Assembly (NCBI GenBank): GCA_001730085.1 | Contig: MDLB01000067.1 | Coordinates: forward strand, 1-16,076 | Source of the DNA: PVC group bacterium (ex Bugula neritina AB1) | Lineage (GTDB): Bacteria > GCA-001730085 | Direction: 5' to 3' | DNA length: 16,076 bases | Part shown: piece by piece, positions 1 to 6,608 of the stretch | How positions within the stretch are numbered: the stretch's first letter is position 1 | How the letters are laid out: each line of letters opens with the position of its first letter | Position numbers and translations under genes: made by a program | Notes under the pieces: generated by a model | Told to the model about the DNA's origin: nothing | The model's input: only the letters and a program-made list of their open reading frames with translations | The model's database searches: none

Positions 1-636
1 AAGGTCATTTCCTTTCGATATGGCTTAGACTTCATAATAGGATTTTGTCGTACCTTAATGTGTACAGTTAGTTTTTAAGGTCATTTCTCTTCGACATGGC
101 TTAGACTTCATAATAGGATTTTGTCGTACCTTAATGTGTACAGTTAGTTTTTAAGGTCATTTCTCTTCGACATGGCTTAGACTTCATAATAGGATTTTGT
201 CGTACCTTAATGTGTACAGTTAGTTTTTAAGGTCATTTCTCTTCGACATGGCTTAGACTTCATAATAGGATTTTGTCGTACCTTAATGTGTACAGTTAGT
301 TTTTAGGGTCATTTCTTTTCAATATGGCTTATACTTCATAATGGGATTTTGTCGTACCCTAATGTGTACAGTTAGTTTTTAGGGTCATTTCTTTTCGATA
401 TGGCTTATACTTCATAATGGGATTTTGTCGTACCTTAATGTGTACAGTTAGTTTTTAGGGTCATTTCTTTTCGATATGGCTTAGACTGCATAATGGGATT
501 TTGTTGTACCTTAATATAGTACAGTTAGTTTTTAGGGTCATTTCTTTTCGATATGACTTAGACTGCATAATGGGATTTTGTTGTACCTTAATATGGTACA
601 GTTAGTTTTTAGGGTCATTTCTTTTCGATATGGCTT
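1..636. repeat. Tandem 76-77 bp repeat array (telomere-like)
   Basis: Units start at 1, 77, 153, 229, 305, 381, 457, 534 and 611. The first six are 76 bp, the next two 77 bp, and the ninth breaks off after about 26 bp. Units 2, 3 and 4 are identical; unit 1 differs only by a few bases near its start. Units 5-6 share new substitutions (for example AGGG for AAGG at the start), and units 7-8 share more plus a 1-bp insertion. Divergence therefore rises towards the genes. No ORF spans the array. Tandem arrays with homogenised outer copies are known at the ends of linear mitochondrial DNAs, so a terminus is the likely meaning. The sequence cannot show whether base 1 is a physical end or a window cut. 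Confidence 0.93.
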
Positions 637-638
637 GA

Positions 639-705
639 TCTACTCTAGGGTATAAACCTTCTCCTTAAAAAGTGAGTCATAGATATACCCTGCTATTGTA
701 GTAGA
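639..705. repeat. Imperfect inverted repeat / long hairpin at array boundary
   Basis: An outer 6-bp stem pairs 639-644 with 700-705. An inner perfect 8-bp stem pairs 647-654 (AGGGTATA) with 684-691 (TATACCCT). A smaller imperfect stem (CTCC.. against ..TGAG, about 661-675) lies inside the loop. The element sits between the last degenerate tandem unit and the first ORF. It is too short between its stems for a normal tRNA. It could be a boundary or resolution structure, a processing signal for the first transcript, or a promoter-region hairpin. Only the base pairing is seen; the role is unknown. Confidence 0.6.
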
Positions 706-739
706 ATTTTTGTTTTACACTATTAATAATAAACATAAT

Positions 740-2404
740 ATGATGAAACCTTCTTTTTCTAGTTCTCGGCGTTTGTTTTATGCCCCTAATTTGTTCCTTT
801 TTGATCATGTAATTAGCGCACTTGTTAATCGCGTCGGTTATATCGGTGGGTTTAGTGCTATGTTTTCCAAGGAATCTTTTGATAATGGCGAGTTTTTTAA
901 AAAAGTTTGCTCCTTCTCTGGTGACAATCGTAAACTTAATTATGTTGTAAATTTTTCCCGTTTCTTGGATCCTAAAAAAATAAGAAATCCATCTTATAAG
1001 AATTTTCACCACCCTATTCCTCAGGATAGCGTTATAGATCTTGGTATACCTAAGTTGTTTACTCAACTTCCGAGAAATGTCGCAGAATATTTTTCACGTA
1101 AAAATATTATAAAGTTTGAGAATTCAGTCGTACCTTTTTGGGATTCAATGTATATGCGTAGTAATGAAGTTTCCGATATAACCCTTCTTATAAATAATTA
1201 TAATAGCAGGATATTTGGTTCTTCAGATGCTCGTGTTATCCCTGTAATTATATCTATTTGTAATGAAATTATTCCCCAGATTCAAGAGTTTGAACGTGAC
1301 CTTTGTGCTGATAATAAACTGCCCTACTCTTTTAGTGAGCTACTTACTGACTATAACCTAGGTGAAGTTTTTATTGAGTCACTTATAGAAGTGATTGATT
1401 ACATAGACGGTAACCATGCCCCTGTACAAATGGTCATGGATTCTCTGGTAAGAAATCTAAATGTTTTGTACCGTAATCATATTGAGAAATTTTATAAAGT
1501 AGAAGACTACAAATGTGTCCGTTTTGATATTCGAACTATTCATTATTTTATCTCAACCCTTACAAGTACTCTTTTGACAGATGAAACGTCTTTTTTTATT
1601 ACTGTTTCTGGTATAAAAGAAAACTATAAAACAGGTTTTACTTTTACCAAGTCTCCGACCCCACCGATTAAACCCTTTTATAACCTTTGTATAAGAAGTT
1701 CTTTGAATTTTTCTGGAATATCTACAAACGCTTTTAGAAAAAAACCTTCTGTTATTCAATCAAATTTGGACGATTATCAATTTTCGACGCTATCTGGTGT
1801 TGAAAAACTAAGGCCTTCAAAAGATTATTATATAGAAGGTAATTTTAATATAAAAGAATATGAGGCTCTGTATATAAAACAGCCAAAGTATTATTCAACT
1901 GTACATCTACGAGAGGTGTTTAGGCGGATTGATCGACATTTTATTTTTATCTGCGATGCTTTTAGTAGGATACGTTCTTGTAACTCTACCGCAGAGTTCG
2001 CAGATATGAAGAATGACAGCAAATATGTTTCGCGAGTAAATTCTTCTATACTTTTCTTGGTTAACGCAGGGATTGGCCTCCCTGGTTCACCAATAGAGAA
2101 CCTTAATCTTATGAACATTTTTTGCTCTTCTGATACTAAGTTGCAGATGTTTGATACTTATCGGTATAGGCATGCTTCTGGTAAATTCGGAGTTACCTAT
2201 GGTGAGCAGAAATTTTTCACAAGTCATGATTATGGGCGTAACATAATAGTAGCACGTAAATGCACGTACACTTTTTATAAAGTATTTCGAGAATTTGCAG
2301 ATATTTTTTATTTGAATGATAATCCAGTTTATTCTGGATTGCGTTTTGATTATGAGAACAATTGTGTCTTTAATGAGGGTTTTCGTTCTCTACGTGTTAA
2401 ATAA
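740..2404 (+). CDS. Orphan mitochondrial ORF, 554 aa, unknown function
   Basis: This is an uninterrupted 554-codon frame ending in TAA. The start is set at the first of two adjacent ATGs (740 and 743); the frame stays open upstream to a TTG at 710, but ATG is preferred. I do not recognise the protein. It is mixed polar and aromatic, rich in Phe, Tyr, Asn, Arg and Ser, with no obvious membrane segments or signal. I see none of the usual DNA polymerase B, phage-type RNA polymerase, reverse transcriptase or LAGLIDADG motifs that might be expected near a linear mtDNA end. It lacks the N-terminal GF.NC signature of the five paralogous ORFs downstream, so it is either unrelated or too divergent to join by eye. 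It is the gene nearest the tandem array, with tRNA-Leu 22 nt downstream. Its length and freedom from stops support a real gene. Confidence 0.72.
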   Translation: MMKPSFSSSRRLFYAPNLFLFDHVISALVNRVGYIGGFSAMFSKESFDNGEFFKKVCSFSGDNRKLNYVVNFSRFLDPKKIRNPSYKNFHHPIPQDSVIDLGIPKLFTQLPRNVAEYFSRKNIIKFENSVVPFWDSMYMRSNEVSDITLLINNYNSRIFGSSDARVIPVIISICNEIIPQIQEFERDLCADNKLPYSFSELLTDYNLGEVFIESLIEVIDYIDGNHAPVQMVMDSLVRNLNVLYRNHIEKFYKVEDYKCVRFDIRTIHYFISTLTSTLLTDETSFFITVSGIKENYKTGFTFTKSPTPPIKPFYNLCIRSSLNFSGISTNAFRKKPSVIQSNLDDYQFSTLSGVEKLRPSKDYYIEGNFNIKEYEALYIKQPKYYSTVHLREVFRRIDRHFIFICDAFSRIRSCNSTAEFADMKNDSKYVSRVNSSILFLVNAGIGLPGSPIENLNLMNIFCSSDTKLQMFDTYRYRHASGKFGVTYGEQKFFTSHDYGRNIIVARKCTYTFYKVFREFADIFYLNDNPVYSGLRFDYENNCVFNEGFRSLRVK

Positions 2405-2426
2405 TTTTTTTAATATAATAATTTTA

Positions 2427-2511
2427 ATTGTCTTGGCGGAAATTGGTATACGCGGCAGCTTTAGGTACTGCTTGAATTAGTTCATTACAAGTTCAAATCT
2501 TGTAGACAATA
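2427..2511 (+). tRNA. trnL(uag): tRNA-Leu(UAG)
   Basis: The cloverleaf can be drawn fully. The 7-bp acceptor pairs 2427-2433 with 2504-2510, all Watson-Crick, with A2511 as discriminator. A 3-bp GCG/CGC D stem encloses a GG-containing loop. The anticodon loop is 2460-2466 with anticodon TAG at 2462-2464, preceded by T. A long variable region follows (about 2472-2486), as expected for a class II leucine tRNA. The T arm has a 5-bp stem and TTCAAAT loop (2487-2503). The base pair closing the anticodon loop is a C-A mismatch. It reads CUN leucine codons and separates the orphan 554-aa ORF from the paralogous ORF array. Confidence 0.93.
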
Positions 2512-2539
2512 TCGTTTTAAACTATATATACATACAAAT

Positions 2540-3730
2540 ATGAAAAAAAAATTTACATCACGGTTCAGAGAAGGTTCCCTAACTTATCATGGTTTTAAAA
2601 ACTGTATTGGATACGCTGAGGAGGCTTTTTATCCAGACCTTAGAATTTCAAGAGATTATACACCTAGGGATTATAAAGGTGTAGCTATGCAGGAATTTTT
2701 TCACAACTTGGATAAAGCAGATAAAAATCATATTCTAGACATTGGTGGTTACAGTCTTTTGCAGGAGTTTAATGCTTTTAAACGCGAGTTGATTGACCTT
2801 GGTATTTCACCATATATTCAAGTTAATCTTCTGGAACTTAGGCTTATAATACTGTCAATCATTTCTAAAGATTCTAAATTTATGACAACATGTAACCTAC
2901 TGCATGACACTGATGTCTCGCATTGGGGAAACGACCCTTTTTTGGATTCTGGAGGTTTTATAATTGATTATGCGCCTCTCCCATTTCCAGCGATGAAATA
3001 TGTTGTTTTGACGGCGATTAAAGGGGAGAGTATTCAAGATCAAGCTACAACGCTTTATAAAACGAATCTAATTAATGCCAGAGGAGATAAATGTATTAGC
3101 TTTGAAAAAACTCTGTATAAGGTGGAAAAAACAAGGGAAATGTTTTTTGATTTTTATTCTATATTTTTCAGGTCTTCGGTTAATGACTTTTTGTGTAATA
3201 TTTTTAAAGACCCTAGCAACAAATTCATTCAAAACTCACGCTTTTATTTTAATAAAACCCAACCTCCGTTTAAGTGTAAAGGTTTTTGTGATGGTGAAGT
3301 AAAGGATCTTTTTCTTTCTTTTGAAGACTCTGTACCTATAGATTCATCAAATGTGGATTCTATTCTGTCAGAGCATTCTTTTTCAATTCTAAATGTTTAC
3401 TGTGACTTTTTGGTTATGAAGTTTTATGAAGAGTTGTTTATAAAAGTTGTTCGAGACAATAAAATTTTTTGTTACCCAGGTAGTGACCAAAACTCTTTTA
3501 TAGTAAGCGCAAATCATGTTAATACTTTTCAATCACATGTTAAGGCATCATTTATGAAGGTTTACCAAATGAATTCTGAAATTCTTGACGGCGTCTTGAA
3601 GTCATCTGATGAACCTGTTTCATCAACAATTTCTTGGTTTCGTAGAGGGATTACTAACGCTAAACGTGTTGTAAGTTTTCGACGCCACATCCCTCTTTTT
3701 TATGAATTATTAGGCTTATTTTTATTATAA
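2540..3730 (+). CDS. Paralogous unknown ORF, family member 1 (396 aa)
   Basis: This is the first of five tandem homologues. The family signature at residues 15-26 is TYHGFKNCIGYA. A weakly conserved middle follows (an N-D-P-F/L stretch, then V-V-L-T near a G). A second conserved block near residues 285-335 reads LNVYCDFLVMKFYEE and then NSFIVSANHVNT. The C-terminus is a short hydrophobic tail after a basic patch (RRHIPLFYELLGLFLL). No known domain is recognised. There is no N-terminal signal or internal membrane span, so the body looks soluble with a possible C-terminal membrane contact. ATG at 2540 follows tRNA-Leu by 28 nt, so tRNA excision could free the 5' end of the message. With member 2 it is the most divergent of the family. 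Confidence 0.8.
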   Translation: MKKKFTSRFREGSLTYHGFKNCIGYAEEAFYPDLRISRDYTPRDYKGVAMQEFFHNLDKADKNHILDIGGYSLLQEFNAFKRELIDLGISPYIQVNLLELRLIILSIISKDSKFMTTCNLLHDTDVSHWGNDPFLDSGGFIIDYAPLPFPAMKYVVLTAIKGESIQDQATTLYKTNLINARGDKCISFEKTLYKVEKTREMFFDFYSIFFRSSVNDFLCNIFKDPSNKFIQNSRFYFNKTQPPFKCKGFCDGEVKDLFLSFEDSVPIDSSNVDSILSEHSFSILNVYCDFLVMKFYEELFIKVVRDNKIFCYPGSDQNSFIVSANHVNTFQSHVKASFMKVYQMNSEILDGVLKSSDEPVSSTISWFRRGITNAKRVVSFRRHIPLFYELLGLFLL

Positions 3731-3748
3731 CAATATGATATAACTTAA

Positions 3749-4945
3749 ATGAAAAATACATTCTTTTTTTCAAATTCAATAACTTATGTAGGATTTGACA
3801 ATTGCGTTAAATATGCTGCAATTGTCTTCAGTCCTGAACTTATAGTTTCAACGCATTATACAAAAAATAACTATCAATCTCGTGCAATACCAGAATTTAT
3901 TAAAAGGGTAGTTGAATTCGATTGTGACACACTTATGGGTAGTATGGGGGGTATTAACTTGTTTACTGAATTTATAATATTTAAAAATACAGTTCTTCAA
4001 GGGAACGCTCCTAATGTTCAATTGAACATACTAGAGATTAAAATAATCATACTTGCCCTTGTTTATTATTCTAATAGTAATAGCGCTGAAGGTGTGGATT
4101 GTCGTAATTTTCTAGACATATATGATATAGATGACCCATCGTTTTTTGAGGAATCTCCTTTTTTCCGGTTTGAATTTAAAGACGTTTTGGTCCCATATAG
4201 TATCGTTAGGTTTGTACTTTTGACAACTCTAGATGGTATGTCGGTTCATAGTCAGGCTTCAATAATTGAGGAGTCCAGAGGTCTACCTAGAGTACTTCAA
4301 AATTCAAGGGTTTCAGGAATCTATTTTTTGGTTAAGGAAATTAGGATAACTTTTTTCGAAGATGTCAAATCTAGGTTTTATCCAATCAGTAAGTATTTGC
4401 TTTCTATGTCTAAAAAATCAAACCACAATTTTTTTCAGCATTATAATGGATTTAGTTTTGATTATCTAACTATATCAACCACATATTATTCTGGAGATAC
4501 TCTTAGGCAACTTGAAAAGACTAATGTTAATTTTCAAGTCTACTCTAGTGTAAAAGGTATTAATGCTCTTCTTAGTGATGTTAACTCTTCTTCAAAGGGT
4601 ATTATTGTACTCAATGCTTATATTGATTTTTTGACTAACGAGTTGCTTAGATCTCTCGTCTCTACTAAAGCTAAAAAATATATATCTTTTTGTCCTCATC
4701 AAGGTATTAATATAAATTCTTTTATTGTAGACGTAAACAAAGTTAATTCACTAAGAGAATGCTTTAGTTCGTCATTCCTTAATATTCGAGAGATACACTA
4801 TGGGCTGCTTAAGCGGTTTTATATAGGACAGATGGGGATATCTTCTTCAGAGTATAATGAGTGGGTTAGAAAATGTTTGCTTAAATCCCGTTACACAATA
4901 AGTTTTTATCGTAATAAAATTCTATTTTTAATGTGTTTTCTATAA
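3749..4945 (+). CDS. Paralogous unknown ORF, family member 2 (398 aa)
   Basis: Residues 12-24 read ITYVGFDNCVKYA, matching the family N-terminal signature, with the Cys and Asn kept. The C-terminal block is recognisable: LNAYIDFLTNEL, then a SFIVDVNKVNSL stretch that parallels SFIVSANHVNT of member 1 and SCLVDANNAHT of member 3. The protein ends in a hydrophobic tail after basic residues (RNKILFLMCFL). It starts 18 nt after the stop of member 1, with no tRNA between them, so the two were probably co-transcribed or arose by direct tandem duplication. It ends 8 nt before the odd tRNA-like gene. Function is unknown, but retention of the same blocks despite strong divergence argues that the protein is used. 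Confidence 0.8.
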   Translation: MKNTFFFSNSITYVGFDNCVKYAAIVFSPELIVSTHYTKNNYQSRAIPEFIKRVVEFDCDTLMGSMGGINLFTEFIIFKNTVLQGNAPNVQLNILEIKIIILALVYYSNSNSAEGVDCRNFLDIYDIDDPSFFEESPFFRFEFKDVLVPYSIVRFVLLTTLDGMSVHSQASIIEESRGLPRVLQNSRVSGIYFLVKEIRITFFEDVKSRFYPISKYLLSMSKKSNHNFFQHYNGFSFDYLTISTTYYSGDTLRQLEKTNVNFQVYSSVKGINALLSDVNSSSKGIIVLNAYIDFLTNELLRSLVSTKAKKYISFCPHQGININSFIVDVNKVNSLRECFSSSFLNIREIHYGLLKRFYIGQMGISSSEYNEWVRKCLLKSRYTISFYRNKILFLMCFL

Positions 4946-4953
4946 TTTTTTTA

Positions 4954-5036
4954 GGCCTAGATGCTTAGTTGGCTAAAGTGCTTGTCATGAGTTATCTTTG
5001 ACATAAAATTTGTCAGTTCGAATCTGACCTAGGTTT
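4954..5036 (+). tRNA. Atypical tRNA-like gene, copy 1 (candidate anticodon UUG, Gln)
   Basis: The acceptor pairs 4954-4960 with 5029-5035, five Watson-Crick pairs plus two G-U at the end. The T arm is perfect (GTCAG, TTCGAAT, CTGAC; 5012-5028). A D arm fits at 4963-4979 (GCTT/AAGT around a GG-containing loop). A standard anticodon arm does not follow the D arm directly. The best class I fit places a 4-bp TTAT/ATAA stem around loop 4996-5002, with anticodon TTG (4998-5000), T before it, A after it and a normal 4-nt variable loop. This leaves an 11-nt linker (4980-4990) instead of one base. A competing 5-bp helix (4983-4987 with 4999-5003) is also possible. That it is a tRNA or a recent derivative is well supported; its identity is not. 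Confidence 0.6.
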
Positions 5037-5064
5037 CGCTTATTTTTTATAGTTTAATGTTACC

Positions 5065-6279
5065 ATGCATAAGTTTTCTTTTAATTCTCAGGCCCTATCT
5101 TACAAAGGTTTTAAAAACTGTGTTAGATATGCAGCTGTTAAGTTTAATTCTAGTTTTTCTAATCTTCCCAGTAAATTTTCGGCGCGTAACTTTAAGAATA
5201 CCGCTCTAGAAGATTTTATTCATCTACTTGAAGCATTTGACCTTAACACTCTTGATAATAGACCTCATAGTTCGCATCTAATGAAGGAGTTTCGTGTTTT
5301 TAGAGATACAATCATTTCAGGTAATTCGCCGATGCTTAAGTTGAAATTTATAGACCCTAGATTCACAATTCTAGCTATAATTTCTTTTGATGATGAGCTT
5401 AAGGCTTATTGTAATCTTGTAAAAAAGTCAACAAGTTCTAAAAATATTTCTATTACAGATCCTTTTTTTTCTCACCTTAGGCCCGATAATAAGGAGTTCT
5501 ATTTTACTGCTGTCAGCTTCGTAGTCTTTAGTACTGTTGGGGGTATAAACTCTTTTAAGCAAGTTGATATTATTATAGAGGCTTATTCCGAAGCTGCTTG
5601 GTACGATGAAAATTCTGACATCTTTAAAGCAAATATAATTACAAACTTTGTAGCTTCAATTCATCAGAAGTTTTTTGAGAATCCAGGCGCTAAGATTTAC
5701 GACTCTAACCAAGCCTTGATTAGGCTTCTTAAGTATTCTGAAGTTAAAGCCTTTAACGATATAGATATTCAGGCAGTTAGTAAAAAGGTTAAGTGTTTTA
5801 CACTTGACCCACTTATTTGTAATGTTGACATTGTTCGTAAAGAAATTTCATATGGACATCCCGGGTTTTTCGAAGTTTCAAACAACCGTTTTGTTATAAG
5901 AGGTTCGTCAGATTTTAACCCCCTAAAAGTCTACTGTGAATTCTTGACAGTAAAATTTTACGAATATATTTTTAATAGAGTTGAAACTGAAGGTGAATTT
6001 ATTTTTTTTCTAGAAGATGATATAAAATCTTGTCTAGTAGATGCAAATAACGCTCATACTCTATCCTCATATTTTGATTTGTCACTTAATAATGTTCATA
6101 GACTAAATCTAAGTGCTATGGCTCATTTTGACCTTACTGGTTATTCATATCCTAGACAAGAAGTTGAGAGCCCAGCAGTAAAAAGCCTAAGGGCTTCTTT
6201 GGTAGACAAAAATCTTCTGATGCAGCGTTCTATAATAGATTTTAGTGTTTTACTAGCGCTTTATAATAGTTGGTGTTAG
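5065..6279 (+). CDS. Paralogous unknown ORF, family member 3 (404 aa)
   Basis: The N-terminal signature LSYKGFKNCVRYA is at residues 11-23. An ARNFKNTALEDFI segment follows around residue 40. The C-terminal block (YCEFLTVKFYE, then a SCLVDANNAHTLSSYFD stretch) is almost shared word for word with member 4. It ends with a hydrophobic segment near IIDFSVLLAL and stops at TAG. The start ATG at 5065 is 28 nt after the tRNA-like gene. The leader resembles that of member 4, which also follows a copy of the same tRNA-like gene, so tRNA plus ORF form one duplicated module. Part of its 5' half is instead nearly identical at nucleotide level to member 5. No known domain is recognised. Confidence 0.82.
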   Translation: MHKFSFNSQALSYKGFKNCVRYAAVKFNSSFSNLPSKFSARNFKNTALEDFIHLLEAFDLNTLDNRPHSSHLMKEFRVFRDTIISGNSPMLKLKFIDPRFTILAIISFDDELKAYCNLVKKSTSSKNISITDPFFSHLRPDNKEFYFTAVSFVVFSTVGGINSFKQVDIIIEAYSEAAWYDENSDIFKANIITNFVASIHQKFFENPGAKIYDSNQALIRLLKYSEVKAFNDIDIQAVSKKVKCFTLDPLICNVDIVRKEISYGHPGFFEVSNNRFVIRGSSDFNPLKVYCEFLTVKFYEYIFNRVETEGEFIFFLEDDIKSCLVDANNAHTLSSYFDLSLNNVHRLNLSAMAHFDLTGYSYPRQEVESPAVKSLRASLVDKNLLMQRSIIDFSVLLALYNSWC

Positions 6280-6497
6280 GCTCGTATCGTTGATAACTTA
6301 GGTGCTATACACATCTTCATAACAGATTGTGTGATTAAGTGTATAAGGGGTTTTGTTGATATTCTTTTTAGTAACATTAAGCCTTCTTCAAGGGTATAGT
6401 TAATGGGTAGCCCAACGTTTTCTTAAATTTTGTTACAGGATACGTTTTTACAATAACAGTATTTTACTTTTAATATAATATACATAATTCTTTTTTA
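6280..6497. other. 218-nt non-coding spacer with nested inverted repeats
   Basis: No ORF or tRNA was found here; it is the longest gene-free stretch outside the terminal region. A 7-bp stem pairs 6306-6312 (TATACAC) with 6339-6345 (GTGTATA). Inside it, ATCT (6313-6316) can pair with AGAT (6324-6327). A GGGTA..AGCCC segment lies around 6399-6414. I tested it by eye as a 5S rRNA, since 5S genes occur in some stramenopile mtDNAs. The conserved core is missing and the loop enclosed by the stem is too short. It may be a small structured RNA, a processing or promoter region, or debris from the module duplication. Confidence 0.4.
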
Positions 6498-6580
6498 GAC
6501 CTAGATGCTCAATTGGCTAAAGTGCTTGTCATAAGTTATATTCGACATAAAATTTGTCAGTTCGAATCTGACCTAGGTTT
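6498..6580 (+). tRNA. Atypical tRNA-like gene, copy 2 (candidate anticodon UCG, Arg)
   Basis: This is a second copy of the gene at 4954-5036, the same 83 nt long and differing at about seven positions. The acceptor pairs 6498-6504 with 6573-6579 (one G-U at the end). The T arm is identical (6556-6572). The same class I reading puts loop 6540-6546 between TTAT and ATAA stems, with anticodon TCG (6542-6544), T before it and A after it. The differences that matter lie in this loop: copy 1 would read glutamine codons and copy 2 arginine CGA. The D stem is weaker here (GCTC/AAGT has a C-A mismatch), and the same unusual 11-nt linker is kept. It could be a functional second tRNA by anticodon change, or a decaying duplicate. 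Confidence 0.57.
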
Positions 6581-6608
6581 TTATCTATATTTAGAGTTTA
6601 ACATTTTT

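Noticed and set aside
1-636. CRISPR array
   Set aside because: The 76-77 bp units are repeated head to tail along their entire length, with no unique spacers.
710-739. Upstream TTG start extending the 554-aa ORF by 10 codons
   Set aside because: Two ATGs at 740 and 743 are adjacent and usable, and the extra residues show nothing conserved.
677-1066. Antisense ORF of 129 codons opposite the 554-aa ORF, and similar minus-strand frames elsewhere
   Set aside because: They lie opposite long or well-recognised + strand genes, have no recognisable features, and no minus-strand gene is otherwise seen.
4954-5036. Class II (Ser/Leu/Tyr) reading of the odd tRNA-like gene because it is 83 nt long
   Set aside because: An anticodon stem at the class II position (4981-4997) forms no base pairs, and the apparent variable-arm helix overlaps the T stem.
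6280-6497. 5S rRNA in the spacer
   Set aside because: A helix followed by a TTAAG-like segment looked suggestive, but the conserved CCGAAC-type loop is absent and the enclosed region is about 10 nt too short.
6513-6608. N-terminal extension of the 417-aa ORF into upstream sequence
   Set aside because: The extension is a translation of most of tRNA-like copy 2. The ATG at 6609 aligns exactly with the start of member 3.
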